From Metopolophium dirhodum (lineage: Eukaryota; Arthropoda; Insecta; Hemiptera; Aphididae), in NCBI RefSeq assembly GCF_019925205.1, contig NC_083560.1:59132270-59196269 (forward strand): DNA of 64,000 nt, given 5' to 3'. The notes beneath the pieces were generated by a model. It worked only from the letters and a program-made list of their open reading frames with translations. It was not told the DNA's origin and did no database searches. The translations under genes and the position numbers were made by a program. Positions 62,061 through 64,000 of this stretch are shown here, in pieces. Positions within the stretch are counted from its first letter, which is position 1, and each line of letters opens with the position of its first letter.

Positions 62061-64000
62061 CCTAAACTTGTTCAGTTTTATAATCAAAATACGTCAGTTT
62101 TGAAGACAAAATAAAAATACAACTACGGTTAAACTAATAACTAGGTTTATACTGAGTACCTACAAAATATATCATATGAGTAACCATCCTTTTTTTCCAC
62201 CCTGGCAATAATTCTAGTGTGTTTAAATATAATATGATAAAAAACAATTAAAAACAAATAATCCTCTAAATCTACTAGGTACTTAAAAATATAACAATCG
62301 TACAGTATAAATATAACCTATATATTCTATTAAATAAATAATATTTTTTATCAAATCTCGGCACTTGCAGCCGGGTGCTATAAAAAACACGAGGTTTGGA
62401 AAATTTTACCCTGAATACACTTAGTATTACGAGCACAACGTTATGTCGTTAAAATAAGATGGAGAGGGAAATATCGCATCAACACCGTATTTTTTTTTTT
62501 TTTTTTTAATAATCAGCCGATACGTACCCGTGTGTTTAATACCTTTCATTAAAATGACAAAAGTTCCAGGCAATGGGCCGGATCGTAAAGCTGCGTTTTA
62601 TTGCCGTCTGCATAGCTAGGGAATTTAATAACTTTATCAGAGTCGGCCGGGCTGTAGCTCATTGCAGGGGCCACCACCATACCGCCTTGCCGTCAGCCCC
62701 CCCCCCCCCCCCCACTCATCGCCAAACTCTCCACTGCCACCACAACTGGTCGTTCCACCAGCCCGCCCGCCCTTAAAACGCACACTATATAGTTATAGTA
62801 TATATATATATATATATGATATTAAGGTATATATACCTTCGTCATGCATGTTAACTGTCAACTATTTTACGCAACAACATTTACGACGGAAAATATAACT
62901 ACAAAAATTTTGTTTTCAATGTGTCTACCTTTGTATACGTATATATATATATTATATATATTGTATATATTGTACATACATACATATACGCACGGTATAC
63001 ATTATACCTAAGCATATAAATAGTTGGGGCGGGAAAATGTAAAGAATATTATACTGCTGCGGACTTATTATATAATATATTATACGTATATATACGATTC
63101 CAGAACAAACGCTATTTTCTAGATTGTACGCGACTCGAGTTTAATTATATAGGTGTTCGTTTTTATTTTATTGTTTTGTTCCGGTCCACCTCGTCCGTAA
63201 TGGATATTTTCTCGTTGTTATTGGGACAATAATTTCAGGACACGACACGGACAGGTCGGCATTAATCCCAATAATATCACACCCCTCGTTTTTATTTTAT
63301 AAAATATAATACATTTAGGTACTGATATCGTCGTCCGTCGGGGACTGAAAAAAAAAAGAAATACATGCGCACCATATCACTTTAATATTACAGCAGGGTA
63401 GCTTTTAATTGGTTGTATATAGGTACCATCAAATGCGTAAATACGACGTTTATTATCACGAGGAAGTCCCCGCAAAACAGGGAAGGTGATACGTTATTAT
63501 TTATTTTTTTCAATTAAAATCTTTAAGTAATGATTTGACATTTATACTCCGTATCCCAATTATTTTCAAACGCTTTACACACGTTATTATTTTTCATACT
63601 TAAATATTATATGATAATATAATATACCTATCATATATTGAAACTATGCATGTCATATATCAATATTATTGATATATATTTTTAAACTTCCTACTTAACT
63701 GACAAAACACAAGCACGCACAGTAAGTCGTTCATACCTACAATTGCCAACATTTTTTCAGTACATATTTTTTCGTTGCGCATCCATTAGGTGGATCATTT
63801 CCATAATACAAATCATACAGCCATGGACCAATAACCATGTAGTGCCGTAGTGGACGCGAGAATAACTTGTTTTAATAATACAGTAATTGGGTTCTATATA
63901 TATAACAGTATATGAAAACAAAAGCAAACGCTTGTTAGGATTTCGAGTAAACGACGTCAATGAGGTACAAGATAAATATACTGCAAACTCTATAAATTAG
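62060..64000. other. No recognisable gene
   Basis: 62560-62775 is GC-rich, with a 17-C run (62697-62713) and CCCGCCCGCCC. Small plus frames there are proline-rich by composition only. TA-type microsatellites lie at about 62797-62818 and 62940-62960. The right edge is plain A+T-rich sequence. Confidence 0.5.

Noticed and set aside
62573..62898. Proline-rich plus-strand frames
   Set aside because: They translate C-runs and CCCGCC repeats; composition alone explains them.

Overview
The window is A+T-rich, compact-repeat eukaryotic DNA and looks like an aphid (Hemiptera: Aphididae, Acyrthosiphon-like) intergenic or intronic region. The inference rests on the base composition, on the pervasive short AGGTAC/TAGGTA and AATATTAT words, and on dispersed repeats and retroelement remnants of the kind I know from aphid genomes. 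No database was searched. No complete host protein-coding gene, tRNA, rRNA, operon or CRISPR array can be supported.

Layout. 1-1357 is a DNA transposon whose left terminus coincides with the window start. It has imperfect terminal inverted repeats (TIRs) and a decayed minus-strand DUF7869-type transposase frame. 1580-2500 holds a pogo/Tigger-like MITE and a hAT end. 5.86-8.2 kb is a tandem repeat (unit about 384 bp) opened by two insertions: a foldback MITE whose empty site survives in the neighbouring repeat copy, and a 689-bp hAT-like element with a perfect 8-bp target duplication. 11.6-17.5 kb holds further hAT ends, a GGTATACC-rich hAT-like element inserted into an older inverted-repeat element, Helitron-like ends and a long-TIR MITE. 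20-30.2 kb carries a Tigger-like MITE, two non-autonomous hAT-like elements, an element with a second perfect 8-bp duplication and several inverted-repeat elements. 32.5-34 kb is a 1.5-kb copy of a GATTCTGAGC repeat family with another repeat nested in it. 37.3 kb has a MITE carrying a 16-G and an 18-C run.

40341-40562 (minus strand) is the best host-gene candidate: a GC-rich terminal coding exon behind a good polypyrimidine/AG acceptor. A CpG-rich block at 55.26-55.56 kb contains two consecutive consensus splice donors on the same strand, so a gene running leftward from about 55.5 to 40.3 kb is possible but unproven. 50.38-53.37 kb is a degenerate Jockey-type non-LTR retrotransposon with zinc knuckles in ORF1, a mutated endonuclease motif, a missing reverse-transcriptase core and a poly(A) tail. 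61.68-62.06 kb is a frameshifted HTH/DUF4817-type transposase pseudogene.

The window is therefore mostly a layered record of transposition, and no new multi-gene system was found. Its most useful points are (i) a DUF7869-type transposase remnant inside defined TIRs whose inner end is shared with a distant 180-bp MITE, (ii) an empty-site pair that dates a MITE insertion, (iii) two dissimilar elements in the same target octamer, and (iv) the candidate minus-strand host exon.
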